Shown: positions 27,453 through 35,936 of the stretch, in pieces
Numbering within the stretch: the stretch's first letter is position 1
Layout of the letters: each line of letters starts with the position of its first letter
Assembly: GCF_014284475.1 (NCBI RefSeq)
Contig: NZ_WJBC01000002.1
Coordinates: 1-64,000 of the forward strand
Direction: 5' to 3'
Length of the DNA stretch: 64,000 nt
From: Acetobacterium fimetarium
Lineage (GTDB): Bacteria; Bacillota; Clostridia; Eubacteriales; Eubacteriaceae
Notes under the pieces: model-generated
Databases searched by the model: none
Told to the model about the DNA's origin: nothing
The model's input: the letters and a program-made list of their open reading frames with translations, nothing else
Program-made: the position numbers and the translations under genes

Positions 27453-27551
27453 GCACCGACCAATTATTAATCTGTTGTGGTGCTGCAGATTCGGACACTC
27501 TTCGAGATGTCCGCTCAGAGGCACACAACATGATGTAACAATTGTCGGTAC
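27453..27551 (-). repeat. Family A structured repeat, copy A3 (minus orientation)
   Basis: Read on the minus strand it starts GTACCGACAATTGTTA and ends TAATAATTGGTCGGTGC, with the central GCGGACATCTCGAAGAG hairpin. It is 99 bp long and lies between inverted family B halves in the gap 27338-27624. No gene lies in that gap. Confidence 0.88.
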
Positions 27552-27582
27552 TTTGTTTGCTTTTTACCTCAAGTTCGTATTA

Positions 27583-27614
27583 GCGAACTGTCCGCCTTAC
27601 AGTGTAAAAATTGG
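27583..27614 (-). repeat. Family B half-copy, right of A3
   Basis: GCGAACTGTCCGCC followed by TTACAGTGTAAAAATTGG matches the other half of family B in the opposite sense to the left half. It ends at the SD of chelatase paralogue 3 (GGAGG at 27613-27617), so the repeat forms that gene's leader. Confidence 0.7.
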
Positions 27615-27624
27615 AGGAATAATA

Positions 27625-30600
27625 ATGACCATGAAATTGGCGTTTTGCAGTGCAAATGGAACGGAACTGGCGATCCTGAGCAAAGCGATAAAACTTACCA
27701 GAACAGAATATGAAATCGATGTTTATGCCAGGAAAAATAAAGAATTCGATGATCCGGAGGTGCTGGATGAATTTATCGGATTTGCCCAAAATTCGGATTT
27801 CCTGATTATCTGTCTGCATGGCGGAAAAAACAATAGCATCGGATTTGACAGGATTGTCGCCGCTATGCCGGCGTCAGTCAAGATCTATGTTCATTATACC
27901 AATCCGATCGATGCGTTGGTTTCAGCCGAGTATTCAACCGTTGACAAAAGTGATTATGTGAAGCTGAACCGGTATCTGACGTATAGCGGCTGCGAAAACT
28001 ACCATCAGGCGCTGCTGTATCTGCTGACGCGGTCAGACAAAATTTCCGGCGCGTATCAGGAGCCAGCACCTCTGCCATGGGAAGGAATCTATCATCCCGA
28101 CTTTGAAACGCTTCCGACGCTGACCGAATATTTGAATGAGAAATTCGAAAAGGGCAGGTTGTCAGTCGGCATCTGGTTTCACCGTGAGCACTGGACAAAT
28201 GCTGATACGAAATATGTGGACGCCTTCATCAGGGAATTTGAAAGCAGAGGGATCAATGTCATCCCGGTGTTTCGCAAAACGCGTTGCGAAGAGGATCTCG
28301 GCAATATGGGACTGGCAGAAATTCTGACGCATTATTTTAAAAATGAGGAAAAACCCATTGTCGATGTGATAGTAAATCTGATGAGTTTTTCGGCTTCAAT
28401 GATGAGCTATAAAAGCAATGTAAGAAATCAGTCTCTTGATGCTGTGCTGGCAGATTTTGGCGTGCCGGTTTTAAAAGCGATGGTTGCCTTTGCCGACCGA
28501 GAATCCTGGCAAGCTTCGACCCAGGGGCTTTCGCCGGTGGATGTGATAGCAAACGCCGCTTTGCCGGAGATGGATGGCAATATCATCACGCTGGCTGGCG
28601 CTTTTACCGATTCAAGTACCCGCGATCCATTGACCGGCGCCAGGATTGTCGTTCATCAACCGGATGGGGACGGCATCCGACACATTGTCGACATTGCTGA
28701 GAACTGGGCGAAACTGAAGCATCTGAAAAACAAAGACAAGAAGGTCGCCATCCTGTTTCACAACTACCCGCCGCGCAATGACACCATCGGCAGCGCCTTC
28801 GGGCTGGATTCAAAAGACAGTGTCTTCAATATTCTGAATCTCCTGAAGGAAAATGGCTATTATCTAGAGACGATGCCCGAAAACGGCACGGCGATTATCG
28901 ACGAACTGCTGTCGAAAACGACCAACGACTTAAGATGGGCGGCGCCCGAGCAGATGGTAGAAAAAGCAGTTGACACGATTCCAAAGCCCGCTTATGAGGC
29001 GTGGTTTGGAGAGCTGTCTCAAAAAGTACAGGATGAAATGACCGAATTCTGGGATCAGCCGCCCGGTGAATTTTTCTGCCATCAGGGCAAGCTGGCGGTA
29101 CCGGGAATCATCAACGGGAATATTTTTATCGGCATGCAGCCGCCGCGGGGCAACACCCTCAATCCGGAAAGTGTCTATCACAGCCCGGATCTGCCGATGC
29201 CCCACAATTACTATGCCTATTACGAATGGATCCGTGAGGTGTTCAAAGCCGATGCCATCATTCATGTCGGCATGCACGGCTCACTCGAATGGCTGCCGGG
29301 AAAAGCGCTGGGACTGTCCGAGTCCTGCTATCCACGCATCGCCATCGAAGATCTGCCACACCTGTATATTTATATCATCAACAACCCGGGCGAAGGCACC
29401 CAGGCGAAACGGCGCAGCAACTGCTGTATCATCGACCATATGATACCTGTGATGGCGCGGGCCGAACTCTACGATGAAACAGCGGCGCTGGAAACCCAGC
29501 TTCAGGACTATTACAAATGCAAGGCGATGGATCCCGGCAAGCTCGGTTATCTGCAGAAAATCATCTGGGAAAAGGTGCTGGAGATAAATCTGCACCGGGA
29601 CCTCAATCGGGATGATGCTCAGCCTGCGGATTTCGACGAATTTCTGGAGCAGTTGCACGATTATCTGAGTGAGCTGAAAGAAACGCAGATTAAAACGGGA
29701 CTGCATACGCTGGGAGAAGCACCGATTGGCGAAAAACGTATCGAACTGCTGGCGGCAATGACCCAGTTGCCCAATGGCGAAACGCCGTCGCTGCGACAGT
29801 CCATCGCCAGTTTTGATGGTTATAACCTGGATGAACTGCTTGACAACCGGGGGAAACTTAACAATAATGGAAAGACAAATGCCGATGTGCTGGAAGATAT
29901 TTATGCAAAATCCATCGCGTTTCTCGAAGTTTTAGCCAAAACGGATTTTGCGAAAAAGCAGATTGATACAGTCTGTAATCAGGTTTTTGGCTGCGTTGAT
30001 TCAGAAATCCAAAAGGTGGCAATTTATATCTGCACCTTTCTGGTTCCCCGTCTTGCTGACTGCCAGAATGAACTGACCGCGATCACCGACGGTCTGGACG
30101 GTAAGTTCATCAAACCGGGACCGACTGGGAGTCCAAGCCGGGGGATGGCGCATATTCTGCCGACCGGCAGAAATTTCTATTCAATCGACCCGCAGACCGT
30201 ACCTTCGCCAACCGCCTGGGAAGCCGGCAAACGTCTGGCTGATGACATGCTTGAAAAGTACCAAAAAGAGCAGGGACAGTATCCGGAGAATGTGGGAATG
30301 GTGGTCTTCGGCACCTCAACCATGCGCACCGGCGGCGAAGATGAAGCGGAGATCCTCTATCTGCTGGGAGTCCGACCCATCTGGCAGAAACAGAATGCCT
30401 ATGTCAGGGAACTGGAAGTGATTCCGCTTGATGAGCTGGGCCGGCCGCGAATCGATGTGACGACGCGCATCAGCGGTCTGTTCCGGGATACTTTCCCGAA
30501 TCTCGTCGATTTGCTGGATCGGGCGGTGCTGGCCGTCGCCGATCTGGATGAACCGGAAGAGATGAACTTTGTCGCGAAGCATGTCCGAAAAGACATCGAG

Positions 30601-31368
30601 GAAATGCTGGAAAAAGGTATCGATTACGACCGTGCCCGAGAGGAAAGCAGCTACCGGATATTCGGGTGCAAACCCGGTGCCTACGGGGCCGGTGTCTGCA
30701 ACATCATCGATACGAAACAATGGAACACCGTCGATGATCTGGCCCAGATTTATCTGACCTGGGGCGGCTATGCCTACAGCAGAAAAACTTACGGAAAGCA
30801 ATTACCGGAACTGTTCAAAAAAAGGCTGTCGGTGATGGACGCCGCGGTCATGAATCTGGATTCGCGTGAGTTTGAAATGATCGACAGTGATGATTTCTAT
30901 TCTTTTCATGGCGGGATGATTGCCTCGGTGCGCGCATTCAAGGGAGAAGACCCGCTGGGGTTAGTCGGTGACAGCAGCAATCCGGAACGGATCAAAACCA
31001 GAACCGTCAGCGAGGGAACGCGCTTTGAACTGCGTTCCCGGGTTTTCAATCCGAAATGGATCGCGAGCATGAAGGAGCATGGCTATAAAGGCGCCGGCGA
31101 TATTTCCCAGATTGTGGATCATATTTTCGGCTGGGACGTGACCGCCCAGGTGATGGATGATCAGCTTTACGAGGAACTGGCGAAAAAATTTGCCCTCGAT
31201 CCGGAATTTTCAGACTGGCTCAGGGATGTCAATCCGTGGGCCCTCCAGAACATATCCGAACGGCTGCTGGAAGCGGTTCAGCGGAAGATGTGGGATGCCG
31301 ACGACAAAATGGTCGCAGAACTCAGAAAAATATACCTTGAAATGGAAGGAGCGGCAGAAGAGTGCTGA
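27625..31368 (+). CDS. CobN/ChlH-family metal chelatase large subunit, paralogue 3
   Basis: The product is 1247 aa from the ATG at 27625 (GGAGG 7 bp upstream); the longer in-frame opening would translate repeat sequence and is rejected. It is closest to paralogue 1: HGSLEWLPGKALGLS from His551, DLPHLYIY, GEGTQAKRR, LPTGRNFYSIDP, GRPRIDVTTRISGLFRD and KPGAYGAGV are all present. The N-terminal 100 aa are more different and may set substrate choice. It presumably uses the same ChlI and ChlI-D motor as paralogue 1. The 3' end overlaps the methyltransferase gene by 7 bp. Confidence 0.86.
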   Translation: MTMKLAFCSANGTELAILSKAIKLTRTEYEIDVYARKNKEFDDPEVLDEFIGFAQNSDFLIICLHGGKNNSIGFDRIVAAMPASVKIYVHYTNPIDALVSAEYSTVDKSDYVKLNRYLTYSGCENYHQALLYLLTRSDKISGAYQEPAPLPWEGIYHPDFETLPTLTEYLNEKFEKGRLSVGIWFHREHWTNADTKYVDAFIREFESRGINVIPVFRKTRCEEDLGNMGLAEILTHYFKNEEKPIVDVIVNLMSFSASMMSYKSNVRNQSLDAVLADFGVPVLKAMVAFADRESWQASTQGLSPVDVIANAALPEMDGNIITLAGAFTDSSTRDPLTGARIVVHQPDGDGIRHIVDIAENWAKLKHLKNKDKKVAILFHNYPPRNDTIGSAFGLDSKDSVFNILNLLKENGYYLETMPENGTAIIDELLSKTTNDLRWAAPEQMVEKAVDTIPKPAYEAWFGELSQKVQDEMTEFWDQPPGEFFCHQGKLAVPGIINGNIFIGMQPPRGNTLNPESVYHSPDLPMPHNYYAYYEWIREVFKADAIIHVGMHGSLEWLPGKALGLSESCYPRIAIEDLPHLYIYIINNPGEGTQAKRRSNCCIIDHMIPVMARAELYDETAALETQLQDYYKCKAMDPGKLGYLQKIIWEKVLEINLHRDLNRDDAQPADFDEFLEQLHDYLSELKETQIKTGLHTLGEAPIGEKRIELLAAMTQLPNGETPSLRQSIASFDGYNLDELLDNRGKLNNNGKTNADVLEDIYAKSIAFLEVLAKTDFAKKQIDTVCNQVFGCVDSEIQKVAIYICTFLVPRLADCQNELTAITDGLDGKFIKPGPTGSPSRGMAHILPTGRNFYSIDPQTVPSPTAWEAGKRLADDMLEKYQKEQGQYPENVGMVVFGTSTMRTGGEDEAEILYLLGVRPIWQKQNAYVRELEVIPLDELGRPRIDVTTRISGLFRDTFPNLVDLLDRAVLAVADLDEPEEMNFVAKHVRKDIEEMLEKGIDYDRAREESSYRIFGCKPGAYGAGVCNIIDTKQWNTVDDLAQIYLTWGGYAYSRKTYGKQLPELFKKRLSVMDAAVMNLDSREFEMIDSDDFYSFHGGMIASVRAFKGEDPLGLVGDSSNPERIKTRTVSEGTRFELRSRVFNPKWIASMKEHGYKGAGDISQIVDHIFGWDVTAQVMDDQLYEELAKKFALDPEFSDWLRDVNPWALQNISERLLEAVQRKMWDADDKMVAELRKIYLEMEGAAEEC

Positions 31369-32192
31369 GAAATGAAACGGCGAATGCGACCCTGAAAAAT
31401 ATGGTGGTCGAACAATGGGACCATTATGCCCCCAAATATACCACCAGAGTAGGTTATCATCTTTCATCGGATTTAAAGGAAGCCTGGAAAAAGGAATTAT
31501 CCCGGGCGACAGACAATCGCCATAATTTAAAAGTGCTGGATGTGGGAACGGGTCCGGGTTTTATTGCCATGCTTTTTGAAGAATTAGGACAGGATTGCAT
31601 CGGTGTCGATTTTTCCGAAGAAATGATCAAAGCCGCCCGTAAAGAGAGTAAAAAAAACCATTCCAGTTGTTCTTTTATCCAGGCTGACGCAGAAGCGCTT
31701 CCCTTTGACGATGAAAGTTTTGATGTCGTGACCAATCGTCATGTCATCTGGACCTTGACCGATCCTCAAAAAGCGATGATCGAGTGGGTACGGGTTTTAA
31801 AACCCGGAGGCCGGTTGATCATCTTTGAAGGGGATTGGGTTGAAGGCCAGATCAAGGGCATCGACCGAATCAGAAAGCAGATCGGCACAAAGATCAACAA
31901 TCGGCATAAATCCAAACAAGATAGCAAGGATCGGACAAAAACAGGTAAATTCGATGAGATCAAACAAAAATTACCGTTGCGCCGGGTCACAAAAGAAAAG
32001 GTGGTCCGGTTAATGAAGAATGTGGATATCCGGTCGGTGCATAATCAGGACATCGGAAATCTGATCAGGGCGGAAATAAAAGCCCGGCCGTTGGGTTATA
32101 AACTGACCTATAACAGGAATCGCTTTATGGTGGTGGGGGAAAAGTCAGACAGTCCAAAAGAAAGCAGGAAGGGGGGCTGCCATGGCAAATGA
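31362..32192 (+). CDS. Class I SAM-dependent methyltransferase
   Basis: The product is 276 aa and starts at GTG inside the end of chelatase paralogue 3, with GGAAGGAG 10 bp upstream. Motif I VLDVGTGPGFIA is near residue 47, an acidic DFSEEM near 72, motif post-I QADAEALPFDDESFDVV near 103 and LKPGGRLIIFEGDW near 146. This is the UbiE/Methyltransf_11 pattern. Residues 170-230 are Lys/Arg-rich. It overlaps the radical SAM gene by 11 bp, so all three genes are coupled. A tetrapyrrole or a peptide are possible substrates; neither can be chosen from sequence. Confidence 0.85.
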   Translation: MLRNETANATLKNMVVEQWDHYAPKYTTRVGYHLSSDLKEAWKKELSRATDNRHNLKVLDVGTGPGFIAMLFEELGQDCIGVDFSEEMIKAARKESKKNHSSCSFIQADAEALPFDDESFDVVTNRHVIWTLTDPQKAMIEWVRVLKPGGRLIIFEGDWVEGQIKGIDRIRKQIGTKINNRHKSKQDSKDRTKTGKFDEIKQKLPLRRVTKEKVVRLMKNVDIRSVHNQDIGNLIRAEIKARPLGYKLTYNRNRFMVVGEKSDSPKESRKGGCHGK

Positions 32193-33198
32193 AAGCGTAC
32201 TGATCGTTTTATGGACGACCAGCCGGTGCAATCTGAACTGCCGATACTGTTATGCCGCTGCCAGCAAAAGAAAAGAAGATATGGCTTTTGAAACGGCCAA
32301 GGCGGCCTTGGATTATTTTGCCGACCGTAGAATAAAAGTTCAATTTGCCGGCGGGGAGCCCTTGCTGAATGTTGATCTGATCGGCCGGGTCGTTGGCTAT
32401 GCAAAATCAGAGCATCTCGATGCCAGTTTTCAGATGCAGACCAATGGCACGCTGATCACGCCGGAGATCGCGGCCGGGATCAGAAAAATGAAAATTGTCG
32501 TTGGGGTAAGTCTGGACGGGACGCCGCAGATTAATGAGCGTTTAAGAGGCAAGACCCGCGAAGTGATTGTCGGTATCCAACTGTTGGGCCAGTTGGGAAT
32601 CAAGACAAACATCAATGCGGTGGTGACGGCACAGAACGTGACTGAATTGCCGGAACTGGTTGACTTTGCTTTCTATCTGGGCAATGTTCCGGGCATCGGC
32701 CTGGACATACTGCGAGAAGCCGGAAATGCGAAAACGAACCCCGGCCTGGTCAGCCCGGCGTCACCAGCACAATTGGCGGCAGCGTTGAAAGCAATGCAGA
32801 AAAAATCGGCGGAGCTGTTCAAACTTTCGGGCAGGCGGATCCGGCTGCGGGAGATTGAAGAAGCCAGAAAGCGCCTGTCCTGTTCATCCTGCTCCGGCGA
32901 TTACTGCTATGCTTCCGGCGGGCGGTCATTCGTTGTCCTGCCCAACGGCGCGGTTTATCCCTGCGGTTCCCTGATTGACCGGCCGGATTATTTTATGGGA
33001 AATGTCAAAGCGGGGAAAATAAAACCCATCGCATTACCAAAAATCGTGCCGGATTACTGCAATGACTGTACTTATTTTTCGGTCTGTTCCAGAGGCTGTC
33101 CGTCACGGATGATGGTCAACCATGCAGAGCAGGGCGAGCGATCGCTGGACTGTGTTTTGAAGAAAACGGCGTTTGAAATCGTCACAGGAAACGGCTGA
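32182..33198 (+). CDS. Radical SAM/SPASM-type protein
   Basis: The product is 338 aa. The radical SAM cluster motif CX3CX2C is formed by Cys16, Cys20 and Cys23 (TTSRCNLNCRYC), followed by FAGGEPLLN. The C-terminal third has a SPASM-like cysteine set: CSSCSGDYC, YPCGS and YCNDCTYFSVCSRGC, enough for one or two further Fe-S clusters. Such enzymes modify peptides or proteins or act in cofactor synthesis. No short peptide gene is seen nearby, so a small-molecule role with the chelatases, or action on a protein of the cluster, is possible. It is the last gene before a new promoter. Confidence 0.88.
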   Translation: MANESVLIVLWTTSRCNLNCRYCYAAASKRKEDMAFETAKAALDYFADRRIKVQFAGGEPLLNVDLIGRVVGYAKSEHLDASFQMQTNGTLITPEIAAGIRKMKIVVGVSLDGTPQINERLRGKTREVIVGIQLLGQLGIKTNINAVVTAQNVTELPELVDFAFYLGNVPGIGLDILREAGNAKTNPGLVSPASPAQLAAALKAMQKKSAELFKLSGRRIRLREIEEARKRLSCSSCSGDYCYASGGRSFVVLPNGAVYPCGSLIDRPDYFMGNVKAGKIKPIALPKIVPDYCNDCTYFSVCSRGCPSRMMVNHAEQGERSLDCVLKKTAFEIVTGNG

Positions 33199-33245
33199 AA
33201 AAGAATCACTTAAAAAATCAACTGTAATCTGGCAGCCGAATGTGG

Positions 33246-33275
33246 TATACTGACGACATACAGATATGTACGTAA
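33246..33275 (+). promoter_or_regulatory. Promoter -10 and GntR-type operator 1
   Basis: A -10 TATACT at 33246-33251 is followed at 33258-33275 by ATACAGATATGTACGTAA. This site matches the one at 34747-34764 in 14 of the first 17 positions. Both lie just after a -10 box and flank the GntR/UTRA regulator gene. The -35 is weak (TGTAAT). Confidence 0.5.
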
Positions 33276-33290
33276 GAGTTGAGGTGGAAG

Positions 33291-33950
33291 ATGAAAGATA
33301 AGCTGGTTGAACTCATTGCTGATTTAAAGTTGGATGAAGCCGAGGCCTATGCGGATGAACTGATTCGCGGTGGCATCGATTACGCAATTCTCTTCGAAAA
33401 GGTCATGGCTGGGCTGGAAGAAATTGGCCGAAAGTATGAAAATGAAGAATGTTTTATCGCCGATCTGATCGTCTCCGGGATGATGGCCAAGAATATTTTT
33501 GCGGCCGCCAACCTATTCCAGGGCAATCAGGAACCGGCAAATGTGCTGGGAACCGTTGCGATGGGGACGATTTTTGATGATATCCACGATATCGGCAAGG
33601 ATCTGATGATCGATGCGCTTGAAAATAAAGGAATCCGGGTCATTGACCTGGGGGTCGATGTCAAGGTCGAAACCTTTGTTGCAGCAGTCAAAGAGCATGA
33701 TCCCGACATCATTGCGGTCAGTTGCGTGATGATCAGTTCAATTTCTTATGTCAAGGAACTGGGCAGTGCGCTGGAAAAAGAAAAACTGCTCAAAAACCGC
33801 CGTTTCATTCTGGGCGGCGCCAGTGTGGATAATGACTATGTTAGAATTCCCCAAATTGATTTTATGTCAAATAATTTTTATGAAGGCGTCAATTACTGCA
33901 AGGCATTTCTTCAGGAAAAATATAAAGAAAGCAGTGAAGTGAATGAGTGA
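33291..33950 (+). CDS. Corrinoid protein (MttC/MtbC-like), copy 1
   Basis: The product is 219 aa from the ATG with GAGGTGG upstream. A helical cap (about 1-85) is followed by a B12-binding domain with DIHDIG, the DxHxxG motif whose His ligates cobalt, then AVSCVMISS and LGGASV. It carries a methyl group on its corrinoid between a substrate methyltransferase and THF. No methyltransferase gene is adjacent; the next gene is its likely regulator, overlapping by 8 bp. It is clearly different from copy 2 at 36203. Confidence 0.92.
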   Translation: MKDKLVELIADLKLDEAEAYADELIRGGIDYAILFEKVMAGLEEIGRKYENEECFIADLIVSGMMAKNIFAAANLFQGNQEPANVLGTVAMGTIFDDIHDIGKDLMIDALENKGIRVIDLGVDVKVETFVAAVKEHDPDIIAVSCVMISSISYVKELGSALEKEKLLKNRRFILGGASVDNDYVRIPQIDFMSNNFYEGVNYCKAFLQEKYKESSEVNE

Positions 33951-34668
33951 CGTTTTATACCTGGCCATCGTGGCCAGTCTGAAGGAAAAAATCATCAAAG
34001 GTCAGCTCAAGCCGGGTGATATGCTGAACTCGGAAAGCGCGCTGATGAAGGAGTATGAAGCGGGACGGATGACGATCCGCAAAAGTCTGTCGCTGCTGTC
34101 CAATGAAGGCTATGTCTATTCCGTGCCGGGAAAAGGAAATTTTGTCTGCAAACCAGAGGTGGATATTTTCCAGTTCAAATTCAATAAATACGATGGCCTG
34201 AACACCCATATCGATCGGGTCAAACTGCTGTCGGTAAAAGTGAAATTGCCAACCAGGCAGATTGACAGGATCTTAAATTTAAATGAGAATCAGAAGGCGG
34301 TGGAAGCGACCCGGATTCTGTGTTCGGATGACAGGGAAATCGCGATGGAAATCATCTACCTGCCCTATATACCCAACCAGCCGGTGATCGAGGATATGCT
34401 GAAATTTGCGAATTATCTGAAACCGCTTGAAGAAAAGCTGGCTTTTGTGCTGGATAAAACGATCACGATTTCGGTGACGCTGCCGACCGCAGAAATGAGC
34501 GACCGCCTGAATCTGGATCAGCAGGAACCGATTTTTGAAATAACGGAAATCATTAAAAATGAGGCGACCGACGAGGTGCTGCAGGTTGCCTGGTTCTACG
34601 TCAGCCCGAAATATTTGACGATCAAAGCATCGACACCAAAAGGTTCTGAAGATAAACGCATATTCTAA
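33943..34668 (+). CDS. GntR/HutC-family regulator with UTRA domain
   Basis: The product is 241 aa. Residues of about 1-68 form a GntR winged helix (LKEKIIKGQLKPGDMLNSES, MTIRKSLSLLSNEGYVYSVPGKGNFV, in pieces). Residues of about 90-235 match the UTRA ligand-binding fold. It overlaps corrinoid protein 1 by 8 bp. Dyad sites just downstream of the promoters at 33246 and 34735 are the likely operators, so it probably represses its own operon and the CobW-like gene until a ligand binds. It ends at a strong terminator. Confidence 0.9.
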   Translation: MSDVLYLAIVASLKEKIIKGQLKPGDMLNSESALMKEYEAGRMTIRKSLSLLSNEGYVYSVPGKGNFVCKPEVDIFQFKFNKYDGLNTHIDRVKLLSVKVKLPTRQIDRILNLNENQKAVEATRILCSDDREIAMEIIYLPYIPNQPVIEDMLKFANYLKPLEEKLAFVLDKTITISVTLPTAEMSDRLNLDQQEPIFEITEIIKNEATDEVLQVAWFYVSPKYLTIKASTPKGSEDKRIF

Positions 34669-34702
34669 GATCAAGTGAAAATTTCAACTTGATCTTTTTT
34701 TA
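34667..34702 (+). terminator. Intrinsic terminator after the GntR gene
   Basis: AAGATCAAGT and ACTTGATCTT form a 10-bp stem with an A/T-rich loop that can pair a little further, followed by TTTTTTTA. It starts within the stop codon of the regulator. Confidence 0.9.
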
Positions 34703-34711
34703 TTGAAGCCA

Positions 34712-34764
34712 TTGACAAAACGTTTTCATAGGTATATATTATATCCATACATACTTGTACGTAT
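34712..34764 (+). promoter_or_regulatory. Promoter and GntR-type operator 2
   Basis: TTGACA (34712-34717), 17 bp, TATATT (34735-34740). Immediately after, ATACATACTTGTACGTAT (34747-34764) is a dyad of the form ATACNTACNNGTANGTAT, as expected for a HutC-type repressor site. It would block transcription of the CobW-like gene. Confidence 0.65.
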
Positions 34765-34784
34765 ATGATGACAGGAGAAAATAG

Positions 34785-35378
34785 ATGAACAATCCAAAGT
34801 TAATACTTTTCACGGGATTTCTGGGATCAGGTAAAACATCATTGCTTTTGAAAATAGCCAAGGAATTGTCGCAGCAACAGAAACGTTGTGCAATCATCGT
34901 CAATGAGGTTGGCGAAATTGGCATTGATAATCTGCAGATGAAGAAAATGGGCTATGATGTCTGGGAAATATTCGGCGGCTGTATTTGCTGCACATTGGCG
35001 ATTAGCTTAGACGATACCATGCATCAACTGCTGGAACAATATGAAACCGAGTACATTCTGATAGAGCCTTCGGGAGCGGCTGACCCGTCTGCTCTGTATC
35101 CAACCCTGGCCCGTTGCGGGTTCACACCCGAAAAGATCAAAAATGTAATGATCATGGATCCGACCCGCGTGGAAATGCTGGTTGAGGTGCTGGAACCCTA
35201 CCTGGAAGCAGCCATTCCGCTGGCGGATCTGGCGGTGATCAATAAAATTGATGTGGCGACTGCAGCGGAAATTGAGCAATCCGAACAGGTAATCAGGCAG
35301 TACAACCCGGGCGTTTCAATTGCCCCAATCAATGTGAATGAACTGACGGAGAATCAGTTACAGGAGTTGCTCAAATAG
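34785..35378 (+). CDS. CobW/UreG-type metal-cofactor GTPase
   Basis: The product is 197 aa, shorter than CobW/ZNG1 (over 300 aa) because it lacks the C-terminal CobW_C domain. Seen are the P-loop GFLGSGKTS (residues 11-19), the family GCICCT motif (near 65) whose Cys pair binds a metal, EPSGAADPS and NKID (near 147). Such proteins deliver metals or cofactors to enzymes. Control by the GntR site and position between corrinoid proteins suggest a role in loading or reactivating a corrinoid or metal centre. The next gene supplies a His-rich tail that may replace the missing domain. Confidence 0.82.
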   Translation: MNNPKLILFTGFLGSGKTSLLLKIAKELSQQQKRCAIIVNEVGEIGIDNLQMKKMGYDVWEIFGGCICCTLAISLDDTMHQLLEQYETEYILIEPSGAADPSALYPTLARCGFTPEKIKNVMIMDPTRVEMLVEVLEPYLEAAIPLADLAVINKIDVATAAEIEQSEQVIRQYNPGVSIAPINVNELTENQLQELLK

Positions 35379-35398
35379 ATACGAACGGAGAAAAAACA

Positions 35399-35884
35399 AT
35401 GTATCAGAATGTATTTCAAACCCTGGCAATCGAGACAAAACTGATTTCGCGACAAGCATTGCAGAATGAAAAGTGGCAGGAAATCGGTTGCTTTTTTATT
35501 CAGAATTATGTGGAGCAATTAAGCAAAGCAGAAAATATAACCATTGGTCATATCAAGGGGCTGATTGAACTGGATGAGGGAAATTTCATCAAATTCAGCA
35601 GCGTTGCCGCTGACCGGCCGGTAAACGTTGAAATCCTTAATTCACAAGGCAATAGCCAGGAAGGGCGGTTGACCTTTAATGCCATCGTTGCTAATATTTT
35701 AAAGGAAACCAATCTCACCTGCTTTCATATGGCCCTGGAAAGAACCTGCAGTGTCTACGGGCTGATGACCGATTATAAAGAGACAATTCACGATGATGGA
35801 GAATTGGCGGAGTCAGAAGAACAGCCCTGTCCGGTCTGTCATGATCACCATCAGCATGATGAAACCTGTGGGCATCATCACTAA
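35399..35884 (+). CDS. Hypothetical protein with a His/Cys-rich metal-binding tail
   Basis: The product is 161 aa and starts 20 bp after the CobW-like gene. No family is recognised for residues 1-135. The last 20 residues contain CPVCHDHHQHDETCGHHH, with three Cys and eight His, a clear metal-binding tail like those of nickel or zinc chaperones. With the C-terminally short CobW-like GTPase upstream it probably forms a two-part metallochaperone; this is inference. Confidence 0.7.
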   Translation: MYQNVFQTLAIETKLISRQALQNEKWQEIGCFFIQNYVEQLSKAENITIGHIKGLIELDEGNFIKFSSVAADRPVNVEILNSQGNSQEGRLTFNAIVANILKETNLTCFHMALERTCSVYGLMTDYKETIHDDGELAESEEQPCPVCHDHHQHDETCGHHH

Positions 35885-35936
35885 ACGGTAATCACCGATG
35901 AAATCATCGGTATTATAAAGTAACTAAATTAAATTT

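Noticed and set aside
27439-27624. 62-residue N-terminal extension of CobN-like 3
   Set aside because: It would translate repeat A3 and a half of repeat B; an SD with correct spacing sits before the ATG at 27625.
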